Assembly: GCA_016871275.1 (NCBI GenBank)
Contig: VFZG01000004.1
Span: 62,001-126,000, forward strand
Origin: Acidimicrobiia bacterium
Lineage (GTDB): Bacteria; Acidobacteriota; Vicinamibacteria; Vicinamibacterales; UBA2999
DNA: 64,000 nucleotides
Direction: 5' to 3'
The notes beneath the pieces were generated by a model. It was not told where the DNA came from and searched no databases. It was given only the letters and a program-made list of their open reading frames with translations. Numbering within the stretch: position 1 is the first letter of the stretch; each line of letters begins with the position of its first letter. Both the position numbers and the translations under genes were made by a program. Below are positions 1 through 10,050 of the stretch, piece by piece.

Positions 1-2451
1 CGAGTACTGGCCCGAACGGGTCGCGTGCTGCAGTTTGAAGACGGTGTCCGGGTTGAACAGGCGGACCTCGCCGTCACGCCGCCATTGATACTCGCCGCCG
101 AGGTGGAGGTCGGTCGAGGCCGGCGCGCCGTAGGCGTGGGCATGCCGGCGCCCGACCTCTTCCGAGATCTCGCGGATGCCGATGCCGCCGATCGTCGATG
201 CGGTGGACGTGAAATACTGGTCGACGAACGCCCGATCGAGGCCGACCGCCTCGAAGATCTGCGCGCCGCAGTAGCTTTGCAGCGTCGAGATCCCCATCTT
301 CGACATCACCTTCAGCACGCCCTTGTTGAGCGCCTTGATGTAGTGTCTGACCGCGTCGTTGTACGAGAGGTTGGGCTCGGCGGAACCGGCGCGCGACCGG
401 TGCGCGGTGGGGTGAAGCAGGCCCTGGCGAATCATGTCGTCGAGCGACTCGAAGGCGAGATACGGATTCACCGAGCCGGCGCCGTATCCCAGCAGCAGCG
501 CGATGTGATGCACCTCGCGGGCCTCGCCGGTTTCGACCAGCAGCCCGCACTTGTGGCGGGTGCCTTCCCGCACGAGATGGTGGTGCACGCCGGCGACGGC
601 GAGCAGGCTCGGAATCGGCGCGTGATACGCGTCGACACCGCGGTCCGACAGAATCAGGATGCCGACGCCCGCGTCGACCGCGACACTGGCCTTGCGGCAC
701 AACTCGGTCATTGCCCGCTCCAGGCCGGCGCCGTCTTCGCGCGGGTCGTAGAGCAGCGGCAGCGTCGTCGATCGGAACGTCGAACCCGTCGGCAGGTGCC
801 GCAACTTGGCGACCTGGTCGTTGTGCAGCACCGGAAAGTCGACCCTGATCTGGCGGCACGCCTCCGGTCCCGGCTCGAGCAGGTTGGCTTCAGCGCCGAT
901 CGTCACGCCCATCGACGTCACCAGCTCTTCGCGAATCGCATCGAGCGGCGGATTGGTGACCTGCGCGAACAACTGCTTGAAGTAGTCGTAGAGCAGCCGC
1001 GGCCGGTGTGAGAGGACGGCGAGCGCCGTATCCGTGCCCATCGAGCCGATCGGCTCTTCGCCGTTCAGCGCCATCGGCGTGAGCAGCAGCCGCAGATCCT
1101 CCTGCGTGTAGCCGAACGCCTGTTGCCGCCTCAACACCGTCAGGTGATCGGGCCGCTCCGCGTAGGCACTCGGCAGCTTCTCAATATCGACCAGGTGCTC
1201 TCGCAGCCAGTCGCCGTACGGCTGTTCGGCCGCCAGCGTCTGCTTGATCTCGGCGTCGCCAATCAGCCGGCCCTCTTCGGTATCGATCAGCAGCATCTTG
1301 CCAGGGCGGAGGCGATCCTTGCGGACGATGCGATCGGCGGGGATGTTGAGGACGCCGACCTCGGAGGCCATGATCACCAGGCCGTCGGCCGTGACGCAGT
1401 AGCGCGACGGCCGCAAGCCGTTGCGATCGAGGACCGCGCCAATCAACCGGCCGTCGGTAAACGTCATCGCGGCCGGTCCGTCCCACGGCTCCATGATCGA
1501 CGAGTGGTACTCGTAGAACGCGCGCACCGCCGGATCCATTGCCGGGTTGCCGGCCCACGGCTCGGGAATCATCATCAGCACCGCGTGCGGCAGCGAGCGG
1601 CCGGCCATGACCAGGAACTCGAGCACGTTGTCGAACGCGGCGGTATCACTGCCGCCTTCGGTGATCACCGGCAGCACCTTCACGAGGTCTTCGCCGAACA
1701 CCCGGGACCGCAGCAGCCCCTCGCGGGCCTTCATCCAGTTGATGTTGCCGCGCAGCGTGTTGATCTCGCCGTTGTGCGCGACGTACCGGTACGGGTGCGC
1801 GAGGGGCCACGACGGGAAGGTGTTCGTGGAGAAGCGCTGATGCACGAGGGCGAGCGCAGACTCGAACGCCGGATTCGTGAGATCGGGAAACACGCCCTCG
1901 ATCTGCGACGCGGTCAGCATGCCTTTGTAGATCAGCGTGCGCGCCGACAGGCTGCAGATATAGAGGTCGCGGGCGTCGCGCTCGATGCGCCGGCGCGCGA
2001 CGTAGAGCTTGCGCTCGAAGGCACCGGGATCAGGGATCGGGGATCGGGGATCAGGCCCGACGAAGAGCTGCTCGAAAACCGGTGCCGCCGCCGCCGCGCT
2101 CTTGCCGGCCCTGGTGAGGTTGACCGGAACGTCACGCCAGCCGAGGAGCGCCAAACCCTCTTCACTGAGGATGCGAGAAACAAATGCTTTGCATGTTTCT
2201 CGCGCATCCTCGTCATGTGGAAGAAACCCCAGGCCGGCGCCGTAGCGACCCGCGTCCGGCAGCGCGAACGGCACAGCGCCGCGCAGGAAGCGGTCCGGCA
2301 TCTGCACCAGCATGCCGGCGCCGTCACCGGTATCAGGGTCGGAGCCACTGGCTCCTCGATGCTCGAGATTGACGAGCAGATCGAGGGCAGACCGGACGAT
2401 TGCTGGTCCGCGTTTGCCGGTCAGGCTCGCCACGAATCCGACGCCACACAC
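1..2451 (-). CDS. gltB: Glutamate synthase large subunit, N-terminal 817 codons (runs off left edge)
   Basis: Catalyses reductive transfer of the glutamine amide to 2-oxoglutarate, giving two glutamates (ammonia assimilation with glutamine synthetase, cytoplasm). The reading frame is open from a GTG at 2451 to the window edge. It starts M-C-G-V-G-F, so Cys2 is the N-terminal nucleophile of the class II glutamine amidotransferase domain, followed by LVNLEHRGA and DTGDGAG. Further motifs are HQRFSTNTFPSWP and HNGEINTLRGN, and at the edge LFNPDTVFKLQHATR, the beginning of the FMN synthase domain. About half of a usual 1500-residue protein is present. The upstream in-frame codons contain no other start before a stop, so no long propeptide is encoded. 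A 7-bp tandem repeat at 2026-2053 lies in a surface-loop region. The neighbouring amtB-glnK pair fits a nitrogen-assimilation locus. Confidence 0.95.
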   Translation of the reverse strand, partial: MCGVGFVASLTGKRGPAIVRSALDLLVNLEHRGASGSDPDTGDGAGMLVQMPDRFLRGAVPFALPDAGRYGAGLGFLPHDEDARETCKAFVSRILSEEGLALLGWRDVPVNLTRAGKSAAAAAPVFEQLFVGPDPRSPIPDPGAFERKLYVARRRIERDARDLYICSLSARTLIYKGMLTASQIEGVFPDLTNPAFESALALVHQRFSTNTFPSWPLAHPYRYVAHNGEINTLRGNINWMKAREGLLRSRVFGEDLVKVLPVITEGGSDTAAFDNVLEFLVMAGRSLPHAVLMMIPEPWAGNPAMDPAVRAFYEYHSSIMEPWDGPAAMTFTDGRLIGAVLDRNGLRPSRYCVTADGLVIMASEVGVLNIPADRIVRKDRLRPGKMLLIDTEEGRLIGDAEIKQTLAAEQPYGDWLREHLVDIEKLPSAYAERPDHLTVLRRQQAFGYTQEDLRLLLTPMALNGEEPIGSMGTDTALAVLSHRPRLLYDYFKQLFAQVTNPPLDAIREELVTSMGVTIGAEANLLEPGPEACRQIRVDFPVLHNDQVAKLRHLPTGSTFRSTTLPLLYDPREDGAGLERAMTELCRKASVAVDAGVGILILSDRGVDAYHAPIPSLLAVAGVHHHLVREGTRHKCGLLVETGEAREVHHIALLLGYGAGSVNPYLAFESLDDMIRQGLLHPTAHRSRAGSAEPNLSYNDAVRHYIKALNKGVLKVMSKMGISTLQSYCGAQIFEAVGLDRAFVDQYFTSTASTIGGIGIREISEEVGRRHAHAYGAPASTDLHLGGEYQWRRDGEVRLFNPDTVFKLQHATRSGQYS
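2026..2053. repeat. Degenerate heptamer tandem repeat inside gltB
   Basis: Four consecutive 7-mers are visible: GGGATCA, GGGATCG, GGGATCG, GGGATCA. They are read in frame by gltB as a Pro/Asp/Arg-rich stretch between the amidotransferase core and the GAFERKLYVARR segment. The same 7-mer recurs twice just before serA (53088-53101). Confidence 0.85.
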
Positions 2452-2574
2452 ACGCCTATTAGAGGGCGTGTCGTGTCATAACTGAAGCGCAAACTAACTA
2501 TAGAATCAATCTAATATCAACATGTTAATGGGGGCGCTGGAATTCGCCCAGCGGATGGCGTCGAGGCGTTGCGA

Positions 2575-2927
2575 TCAGGCTGACTGGACGGGCGTCACCG
2601 CGTCCTGATCCTCTTCACCCGTACGGATCCGGACGATCTTCTCGATCGGCAGCACCATGATCTTGCCGTCGCCGACTTCACCGGTGCGCGCGCCGGCCAG
2701 GATCGCGTCGATGGTCGGCTGGACGAAATGATTCGACACGCCGATCTCGAGCCGCACCTTCTCGGCCAGCGCCATCTTCACGCTGGTGCCGCGATAGTTC
2801 TCGACGTGCTCCATTTCGCCGCCGTGGCCCTGCACGCGGCTGATGGTCAGGCCGCGGACCTCGGCGTGGAACAACTGCTCGAGCACGTCGCTCAGTTGTT
2901 CGGGCCGGACGATGGCGACAATCAGTT

Positions 2928-2931
<4 letters not shown>
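2575..2931 (-). CDS. glnK: PII nitrogen regulatory protein (GlnK/GlnB family)
   Basis: A 118-aa PII signal protein, which senses ATP/ADP and 2-oxoglutarate as a trimer and typically gates the ammonium channel encoded next to it. The B-loop TGEVGDGKI, the C-terminal RIRTGEEDQDAV segment and Tyr46-Arg47-Gly48 at the T-loop base are all present. Aligned by length to E. coli GlnB without gaps, position 51 is Val instead of the uridylylated Tyr, and position 39 is Glu instead of the Gln that helps bind 2-oxoglutarate. Control by GlnD uridylylation is therefore unlikely. The start ATG overlaps the amtB stop codon (ATGA), so the two are translationally coupled, and the linkage to amtB favours the name glnK. 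Confidence 0.93.
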
Positions 2932-4241
<1,310 letters not shown>

Positions 4242-4336
4242 GCGCGTATTGAATCGTCACGCCGCCATCCATGTCCAATATGAAAAAGCTGTCGATGCGG
4301 TCAAGGAATCGCATCGAACCCGCGACCGCGCCGGGG

Positions 4337-5932
4337 CTAGGACTGACGCAACAGGTCGGCGGCCTTCTCGCCAATCATCACGCACGCGGCATTGGTGGGC
4401 GCGTTGACCACCTCGGGCATGATCGACGCGTCGGCAATGCGAAGACCGCTCACGCCCCGCACCCGCAGCAACGGATCGACGACGGCGCCGGCATCGCCGG
4501 ACGGTCCCATCTTGCAGGTGCCGCCGCCGTGGTAAATCGTGTCGCTGTCGCGGCGCGCAAACGCGGCGAGGTCCGCATCACTCTTCGCGGCCGGTCCAGG
4601 CAGTAGCTCTTCGCCCTTCAGGTCGGTGTAGGCGTCGGCCTCGCCGAACCAGCGAGCCAGCTTGACGCCCTGCACCAGCGCCTTGACGTCCGCTTCTTCC
4701 TGCAGGTAGTTGGCGCGGATGATGGGCGCCGCCGAGGGATCGGCCGAGCGCAGGGAGATTTGACCGCGCGATCGCGGGAACACGAGCGACACAGTAATGG
4801 TGATGAAACGATCTGGTGTCTCGACGCCGCGGCCGACATAGAACTGCAGATCGGGCGGATCGGCCCAGTTGGACGGATCCGAACGCGTGAACATGCCGGC
4901 GGTGACCGTGGACCCGGGTAGCTCGGTCTTGCCCTGCCAGCGAATCGACAGCTTCAGGTGATCCTGGAAGTTTCTGCCGACGCCCGGCACATCGGCGATC
5001 ACCGGCAGACCGAGCGACTTCAAGTGGCCGGCCGGCCCGATCCCCGACAGCATCAGCAGCTTCGGCGTGTCGATGACGCCGCCGCACAGCACGATCTCCC
5101 GCGCCGCGCGAACCCGCTCGGGCTTGCCGTCGCGGACGTACTCAATCGTGGTGACGCGGCCGTTCTCGGCCACCAGCTTCGTCGCATGACACTGCGAGCG
5201 GACTTCGAGGTTGGGCCGCGACAGCGAGGGCGTCAGGAACGCGTCGGCTACGCTGTGACGCCTCCCGTCGAGAATACTCTTCTGGTAGAAGCCGGCGACG
5301 TTGACCGGCGCCGGCAGGTTGAAGTCGAAGCGCGCGTCGGTCTTGTACTGCTGCTGCGCGATGGCGGCGAGAAACGCCCGGTGGCCGGCATGCGGATCGG
5401 TGCACATCGACACCGCGAGCGGGCCGTCGACGCCTCGGTAGTGCGTCGGGCCCATCTCGTTGTTCTCGCTCTTCTTGAAATACGGCACCAGCGCCTCGAA
5501 GCCCCATCCGGGGTTGCCGGCGCGCTCCCACCGGTCGTAGCAGAACTGGTGGCCGCGAATGAACGTCATCGCATTGATGGCGCTCGAGCCGCCGATGGCC
5601 TTGCCGCGCGGGAAGGCAATGCGGCGATTCTGCAGCCCCGGCTCCGGCTCGGTCGCAAAGCCCCAGTCGAACGTCGAGCCGATCAGCGACACCCATTTGC
5701 CCGGCGTCGTAATGGCCGGGTCCCCGTTCACCGGCCCGCCGGCTTCAAGCAGCAGCACCCGCACGGCCTGGTCTTCGGACAACCGGCTGGCGAGCACGCA
5801 CCCGGCCGACCCGGCGCCGACGATGACATAGTCGAACTGTCCGTTGGGGCCTTGGGACGTGCGGCGTGCGGACAGCAACGGCCCAAGCACCGGTGTTGCC
5901 GCAACCGTCTTGATGAACTCACGACGCTTCAT
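4337..5932 (-). CDS. GMC-family FAD oxidoreductase with Tat-like signal
   Basis: A 531-aa glucose-methanol-choline oxidoreductase, related to choline and alcohol dehydrogenases. The N-terminus MKRREFIK followed by a hydrophobic stretch resembles a twin-arginine signal, suggesting export of the folded flavoprotein. The FAD dinucleotide motif is DYVIVGAGSAGCVLASRL at about residue 34. The second GMC signature is GGVIDTPKLLMLSGIGPA. The C-terminal catalytic pair lies in YHGGGTCKMG (His near 468) and VVNAPTNA (Asn near 510). The alcohol substrate cannot be read from sequence. The ATG overlaps the gltX stop by 4 nt, so it is probably co-transcribed with gltX although functionally unrelated. Confidence 0.9.
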   Translation of the reverse strand: MKRREFIKTVAATPVLGPLLSARRTSQGPNGQFDYVIVGAGSAGCVLASRLSEDQAVRVLLLEAGGPVNGDPAITTPGKWVSLIGSTFDWGFATEPEPGLQNRRIAFPRGKAIGGSSAINAMTFIRGHQFCYDRWERAGNPGWGFEALVPYFKKSENNEMGPTHYRGVDGPLAVSMCTDPHAGHRAFLAAIAQQQYKTDARFDFNLPAPVNVAGFYQKSILDGRRHSVADAFLTPSLSRPNLEVRSQCHATKLVAENGRVTTIEYVRDGKPERVRAAREIVLCGGVIDTPKLLMLSGIGPAGHLKSLGLPVIADVPGVGRNFQDHLKLSIRWQGKTELPGSTVTAGMFTRSDPSNWADPPDLQFYVGRGVETPDRFITITVSLVFPRSRGQISLRSADPSAAPIIRANYLQEEADVKALVQGVKLARWFGEADAYTDLKGEELLPGPAAKSDADLAAFARRDSDTIYHGGGTCKMGPSGDAGAVVDPLLRVRGVSGLRIADASIMPEVVNAPTNAACVMIGEKAADLLRQS

Positions 5933-7230
5933 AAGAACGCCGCCAGGCGGTCAAGGCGCCGCAGCACGGTGTCTCTGCCCAGCACGATCAGCATTTCGAA
6001 CAAGCCTGGACTCACCATCCGACCCGTCATGGCGATTCGTGTACCGTGGATCAACAGGCCGGCCTTGATCGTCCTCGCATCGGCCAGCTCGCGGAGCGCG
6101 CGCTCAAGCGCCGCCTCAGACCACTCGACCTGCTCGTAGCTGCCGCGCAACGCACGCAGGTGGTCGGCGCAGCCGGGCAGCGACAGCTGCTTCTTGATTG
6201 CGTCGGCATCGTAGGCCGCCGGGTCCTCGAAGAACGGCCGCAGCTGATCCGGCAAGTCGGTCAGCTTCTTGCACCGCGGTCGAAGCAGCGCGAGCATCGA
6301 CGCCGATCGGGTGTCGGTCCCGAGGCCCCACGCATCGAGCCTGGCGCCCCTCAGGCGAGCGACGATCTCGTCATCCGAGAGCCGCACCAGGTGCTGGTGG
6401 TTGAACCAGTCCAGCTTCTCGACGTTGAACACTGCGTTGCCGCCGCTGATGCCGTCCAGATTGAATTGCTGGATCAGTTCGTCACGCGTGAACAGCTCGT
6501 CGTTGCTGCCGGTGCCCCATCCGAGCAGCGCCAGGAAGTTGAACATCGCCTCGGGGATGTAGCCCTGCTTCTCGTACTCCATCACCGACGTGGCGCCGTG
6601 ACGCTTGCTCAGCCGCTGCTTGTCCGGGCCCATGATCAGCGGCACGTGCGCAAACGACGGCGGCGTCTTGCCGAACGCGTGGTAGAGCAGCACCTGCTTC
6701 GGCGTATTCGAGATGTGATCGTCGCCGCGCACCACGTGTGTGATCGCCATGTCGATGTCGTCCACCACCACCGACAGGTGATAGGTCGGGTGCGTGTCGG
6801 ACCGGAGGATCACGAAGCTTTCGATGTGCTCGTTGTCGAACTCGATCGGCCCGTGCACGCGGTCGGTGAACGCGGTCTTGCCCGGCGGCACCTTGAAGCG
6901 AATGGCGCCGCCATCCTCGAACGCCTGGCCGCTGTCGAGCAGTGCTCGGGCGGCGGCGCGGTACCGCTCGAGCCGCTCCGACTGGAAATACGGGGCGTGG
7001 GGACCGCCGATCTCCGGCCCTTCATCCCAGTCGATGCCGAGCCAGCGCAGGCCGTCCAGGATGCCGGTGACCATTTCCGCCTGCGAGCGCGCGACGTCGG
7101 TGTCTTCAATCCGCAGAATGAAGGCGCCGCCGTGCCGCCGCGCGTACAGCCAGTTGAACAGGGCGGTCCGGGCGCCGCCGACGTGCAGGTAGCCCGTCGG
7201 TGAAGGGGCGAAGCGCAGGCGTGGCGTCAC
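5929..7230 (-). CDS. gltX: Glutamyl-tRNA synthetase
   Basis: Class I aminoacyl-tRNA synthetase charging tRNA-Glu (possibly also tRNA-Gln where the amidotransferase route exists). The HIGH-type motif is RFAPSPTGYLHVGGARTAL at the N-terminus and the KMSKS-type loop is DKQRLSKRHGATSV at about residue 210. DWDEGP and EDTD are also conserved. The protein has 433 residues, somewhat shorter than the usual 460-490. The shortening is in the C-terminal anticodon-binding region, although the reading frame is otherwise clean. The start codon is GTG. The gene ends in a 4-nt overlap with the downstream GMC oxidoreductase. Confidence 0.95.
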   Translation of the reverse strand: MTPRLRFAPSPTGYLHVGGARTALFNWLYARRHGGAFILRIEDTDVARSQAEMVTGILDGLRWLGIDWDEGPEIGGPHAPYFQSERLERYRAAARALLDSGQAFEDGGAIRFKVPPGKTAFTDRVHGPIEFDNEHIESFVILRSDTHPTYHLSVVVDDIDMAITHVVRGDDHISNTPKQVLLYHAFGKTPPSFAHVPLIMGPDKQRLSKRHGATSVMEYEKQGYIPEAMFNFLALLGWGTGSNDELFTRDELIQQFNLDGISGGNAVFNVEKLDWFNHQHLVRLSDDEIVARLRGARLDAWGLGTDTRSASMLALLRPRCKKLTDLPDQLRPFFEDPAAYDADAIKKQLSLPGCADHLRALRGSYEQVEWSEAALERALRELADARTIKAGLLIHGTRIAMTGRMVSPGLFEMLIVLGRDTVLRRLDRLAAFL

Positions 7231-7243
7231 AGAGGCTCGATCT

Positions 7244-7289
7244 TACCCTTCGACACGCTCAGGGTCACCCCGAGCGGAGTCGAGGGGTA
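7244..7289. repeat. Dispersed palindromic repeat (CGAGCGGAGTCGAGG family)
   Basis: An imperfect inverted repeat whose arms are TACCCTTCGACACGCTCAG and CGAGCGGAGTCGAGGGGTA. It sits between the gltX start and the hydrolase relic. Related copies occur inside pcnB (55020-55042) and at the start of a lipoprotein gene (61176-61201). Confidence 0.8.
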
Positions 7290-7990
7290 CGGCTATCCTC
7301 TGGCCGTGCCGACCCTGCTGCGCTGTGATCGTGCGGATTGCCACGGGCGTCGCCTCCGATCGCTCGGCTACAGGACAGTCGGAGTGGGACGGGCAACCGC
7401 CGACGCCGGAACGAACCTCGGCGCGATTGCGGCGGCTGCTGGCGCATCTCGGTGTCAGTCCGTGGTGGTCGTCGGCCATTCGTGGGGCGGCGGGCTGGCC
7501 TGCCAGTTCCCGGCCACGCATCCTGGCGACGTGGCGGCGGTCGTCTGTCTCGATCCCACCGACACCACGGCGAGTCGAGGCGACATGGTGGCATTGTTCG
7601 AATCGATTGATTCCAACGCCGCCGGCTGGGATGTGTTCCTGCAGATGCAGCAGAAGTGTCTGCCTCCCTCGGGACCGATTCGCGCCGAGGCGTTGATCAT
7701 CATCGAGGCGGCGGATGCCGATGTCGCGCCGCGCACCGCGGCGGTTGGTGCGAGGGTGCGCTCGAGTGTGATTCTCGCGGGGTCGGTGGCTGCCCCGCCG
7801 CAGGGCTCGCTGCCGTTTGATACGAAGGCGTTCGCCGCCGCCTTCTACCCATTCCGTGCCGCGCGTCTCAAGGACTGGGCTACCCAATGGCGGCACGTTC
7901 GAGACTGCGGCGAAGGCCGGGCATTTCGTGCACGTCGACGAGCCCGATCGGGTCGTCGATGCCATTCCCCGTTTCCTGCCGGCTCGCTAG
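7290..7990 (+). pseudogene. Alpha/beta hydrolase relic (5' truncated and frameshifted)
   Basis: The translation from about 7306 contains SVVVVGHSWGGGLACQFPA, the nucleophile elbow G-H-S-W-G-G of the alpha/beta hydrolase fold. The reading frame then leaves family-like sequence near 7880. A second frame, from about 7889 to the TAG at 7988-7990, gives AAKAGHFVHVDEPDRVVDA, the C-terminal segment with the catalytic His. One frameshift therefore separates nucleophile and His. The N-terminal strands expected before the nucleophile elbow are mostly missing, and the coding similarity begins right at the dispersed repeat. The gene is non-functional if the sequence is correct. Confidence 0.75.
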
Positions 7991-8031
7991 CCTGGACGGC
8001 GAAAGTGTTACCGATGTGACCGGAATGGACC

Positions 8032-8127
8032 TGGCGGTGAGGGAGGGATTCGAACCCTCGGTAGAACTTTAAAGGTCCTACAACGGTTTAGCAAACCGCC
8101 GCCTTCAGCCTCTCGGCCACCTCACCG
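8032..8127 (-). tRNA. tRNA-Ser(GCU)
   Basis: Reading the minus strand, the acceptor stem CGGTGAGG pairs with CCTCACCG, and CCA is encoded. The anticodon arm is GGTTTGCTAAACC with anticodon GCU (serine AGC/AGU codons). There is a long variable arm typical of tRNA-Ser and a T-loop GGTTCGAATCC. Length is 96 nt including CCA. Confidence 0.95.
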
Positions 8128-8194
8128 TGGAACTCTAAGTATACGCGGCGTAGGTGCAGCGGAACCAGCAAGGCGCCAAATGGCGCGGTAAGGC

Positions 8195-8369
8195 CGGTTC
8201 GCCTCCAGGTCCTTGCTTGACAGTCAAATGTTCAGCCGACGATCCTTGAGACGTGGCCTCCGCCTAGCGGCAGTACCGTCCGCCCTCGCGCTTGCCGCCC
8301 TTGGCGGACTTCCATTCGCCGCGCTCGACGGACTCCAGCAACTCCTTCTCGTCAGCGTCAGGTTTCATC
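8195..8369 (-). pseudogene. Relic of a CopG/BrnA-like antitoxin
   Basis: The minus strand starts MKPDADEKELLESVERGEWK and, after a frameshift, gives KDRRLNI-stop-LSSKDLEA. This matches the layout of ribbon-helix-helix antitoxins of the BrnA/CopG type (acidic N-terminus, then KDRRxNIRLSSKDLEA). The stop TGA stands where CGA (Arg) is expected, and the frame also shifts between the two halves. The gene is dead as read. Family assignment rests on pattern memory, not a search. Confidence 0.55.
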
Positions 8370-8459
8370 TGCGGACTCCTCGCCCACGTACTGCTTCGTC
8401 GCCTCAATGGGCACACATTGGCGTCGGTCCAGTGTGCCAAACTTGGTCCGAAAGTCCAT
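8358..8459 (-). pseudogene. Possible 3' remnant of the partner (BrnT-like) toxin
   Basis: A short frame ends IEATKQYVGEESADET-stop, and the antitoxin ATG lies inside its last codons, the usual overlap in brnTA pairs. Only about 33 codons remain and the core fold residues are absent, so this is a weak call made mainly from position. Confidence 0.3.
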
Positions 8460-8470
8460 CAATCGGCTAC

Positions 8471-8935
8471 TCACGCCCGCGGGCGTTCGAACGCCTGCCG
8501 GCTGACGGCGTGCCGGAAGGCAAAGAGCCGCTTCAGTTTTCGTTGGACGAAGAACCGGCCCACCAGCCATCCGATTGCGCCGAACGGCAGCTCGTACTCG
8601 ATGGCGTCTTCCAGCACCGAGGAGTCGGGTCCCTGGGGAATCATCCGGTGCACGTGCTTCCAGTATCGAAATGGTCCCGCGACCTGCACGTCCGTGAACG
8701 AGCGGCCGTGCCGGTAATCCCGATGCTCCAGATCCCACCGCAGCGAGAAGGGGGCCGGGCCGACGCGCAGCCAGACCTGCGCACCGTCACGAATCCCGCC
8801 CACGTGCCGCACCACCCGCACGCGCTCCCACGGGGGCGTCAAGCGTTCAAAGGCACCTGGCGCCTCATGCCAGTCGAACACGGCGTCGGCTGAGGCGGGA
8901 AGGGGCGTTGTTGCGACAAACGTGATGCGGCGCAT
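8471..8935 (-). CDS. SRPBCC-fold (START-like) ligand-binding protein
   Basis: About 154 aa. The N-terminus MRRITFVATTPLPASADAVF and the segment WHEAPGAFERLTPPWERV are typical of the SRPBCC family often found beside sugar-nucleotide-epimerase-like proteins and in photolyase clusters. It probably binds a hydrophobic ligand in the cytoplasm; the substrate is unknown. Two earlier in-frame ATGs exist, but GGAGG lies 7 nt before the ATG at 8935, so that start is preferred. It lies directly downstream of the XRE-cupin regulator in the same direction, which may regulate it. Confidence 0.75.
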   Translation of the reverse strand: MRRITFVATTPLPASADAVFDWHEAPGAFERLTPPWERVRVVRHVGGIRDGAQVWLRVGPAPFSLRWDLEHRDYRHGRSFTDVQVAGPFRYWKHVHRMIPQGPDSSVLEDAIEYELPFGAIGWLVGRFFVQRKLKRLFAFRHAVSRQAFERPRA

Positions 8936-8992
8936 GGTCATGCCTCCGGTTTGCATGCGGTCAAAGCTCCCGGCTTGTGGTAGGTGACAACC

Positions 8993-9580
8993 TCAGGCAA
9001 CCGAGACGATGACGGCCGAACAGGTCTTGCGGCCGGTGCGGCGGTAGCTGTGCGGCACGGATGCGTCAAAGTACATCGCGTCACCGCTCTCAAGCACGTG
9101 CTCGGTGGCTTCGACGGTCACGCCCAGCTCGCCGGAGAGCACGTAGATCACTTCGACGCCGGCGTGCTCATGCAGGAGCGGCTTGCCCTCGCCCCGCGGG
9201 TGGAACGTCGCCAGAAACACCTGACACCTCGGCTCGGCCACTGCAAACGTCAGGCTTTCGAAGTGAAACGCCGGGTCGCGCCGGCCGGGCGCCTCGGGAA
9301 ATCGCAGGCGCTCGGCGCGCCGGACGATGGCGAGCGCGCGATGCTTGCGGTGATCGGCGAAGAAGTGGTCGAGGTCGACATTGAACACCATCGCGATCCG
9401 CAGCAGTGTCTGCAGGGTCGGAAACATCTTGCCGCGCTCCAGCTTCGACAGCAGCGCGGGCGATAGCCCGGAGTGCCGGCCGAGATCCACCAGCCCAAGT
9501 TTCTTCTTGAGCCGCAACGCTTTCAGCTTGCCGCCGATCTCGTAGCGGTGGAGTTCGTTGTCCAGCAGGCTGTGAGCCAC
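8993..9580 (-). CDS. XRE-family transcriptional regulator with C-terminal cupin domain
   Basis: A 195-aa regulator. The N-terminal helix-turn-helix lies at about residues 14-70 (LGRHSGLSPALLSKLERGKM). The C-terminal cupin_2 barrel at about 115-190 includes HEHAGVEVIYVLSGELGV and SGDAMYFDASVPHSYR. Proteins of this architecture bind DNA as dimers and sense a small ligand in the cupin. The start is GTG. The upstream region (9581-9640) is AT-rich compared with its surroundings and probably holds the promoter. The SRPBCC gene follows on the same strand. Confidence 0.88.
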   Translation of the reverse strand: MAHSLLDNELHRYEIGGKLKALRLKKKLGLVDLGRHSGLSPALLSKLERGKMFPTLQTLLRIAMVFNVDLDHFFADHRKHRALAIVRRAERLRFPEAPGRRDPAFHFESLTFAVAEPRCQVFLATFHPRGEGKPLLHEHAGVEVIYVLSGELGVTVEATEHVLESGDAMYFDASVPHSYRRTGRKTCSAVIVSVA

Positions 9581-9861
9581 AGTTCCAGCATGCTACTACT
9601 AAGACAATAATTTTCTCAATAAGAACCAAGGCGACGCCCTGGTACTACCGAGAGCCGCGCTGGCACGACCATTCCGCGAGCTGGTTTTCCCGTGATGCAA
9701 AGATCTGCGCCGTGTTGTCCGGAGGCTCACACCACTTTCGACGGTGAAGGTCATTTGACTCTTCAGAAATAAATTGTCCCTATAAGCTGGTAGAGTTAGG
9801 TTGTTCGTTCGCCGGCAGCGGCCAGCATCGATGGACGCTCTCTGAGAAAAAGGTTACGGGC

Positions 9862-10047
9862 ATGTTCAAGATCCAGGACTTCATGATTCCCGGCGCCGCG
9901 TTCATCTCCTGGCTGTTCTCCGTGTCGCCGTGGTTCGGCGCCTTCTGGCCGCCGAACAGGGAGGCCGGCATCTTCGTCGGGCTGTGGGTGCCGTCAATCC
10001 TTGCAGCAGGCATCTTCCTTCAGCTGCTGCGGACAGCGAGGCAATAA
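9862..10047 (+). CDS. Small membrane protein, 61 aa
   Basis: MFKIQDFMIPGAAFISWLFS begins the protein. There are two hydrophobic segments, about residues 8-27 and 38-56, separated by FWPPNREAG. GAGAAAAAGG about 10 nt upstream is a plausible ribosome-binding site. It is the first of four tightly spaced plus-strand genes ending with an FAD oxidoreductase. No family is recognised. The 280-bp gap upstream (9581-9861) shows no further gene; it contains TTGACT (9755-9760) and TATAAG (9781-9786), but at 20-bp spacing, so the promoter is uncertain. Confidence 0.6.
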   Translation: MFKIQDFMIPGAAFISWLFSVSPWFGAFWPPNREAGIFVGLWVPSILAAGIFLQLLRTARQ

Positions 10048-10050
10048 CCG

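Noticed and set aside
25..2481. Two long plus-strand open frames (about 330 and 450 codons) opposite gltB
   Set aside because: Arg/Gln/His-rich antisense shadows of the gltB frame with no family-like segments; the minus-strand frame carries all the glutamate synthase motifs.
9755..9786. Sigma-70 promoter TTGACT...TATAAG for the 61-aa gene
   Set aside because: The spacing is 20 bp, outside the usual 16-18 bp, so it is mentioned only as uncertain.
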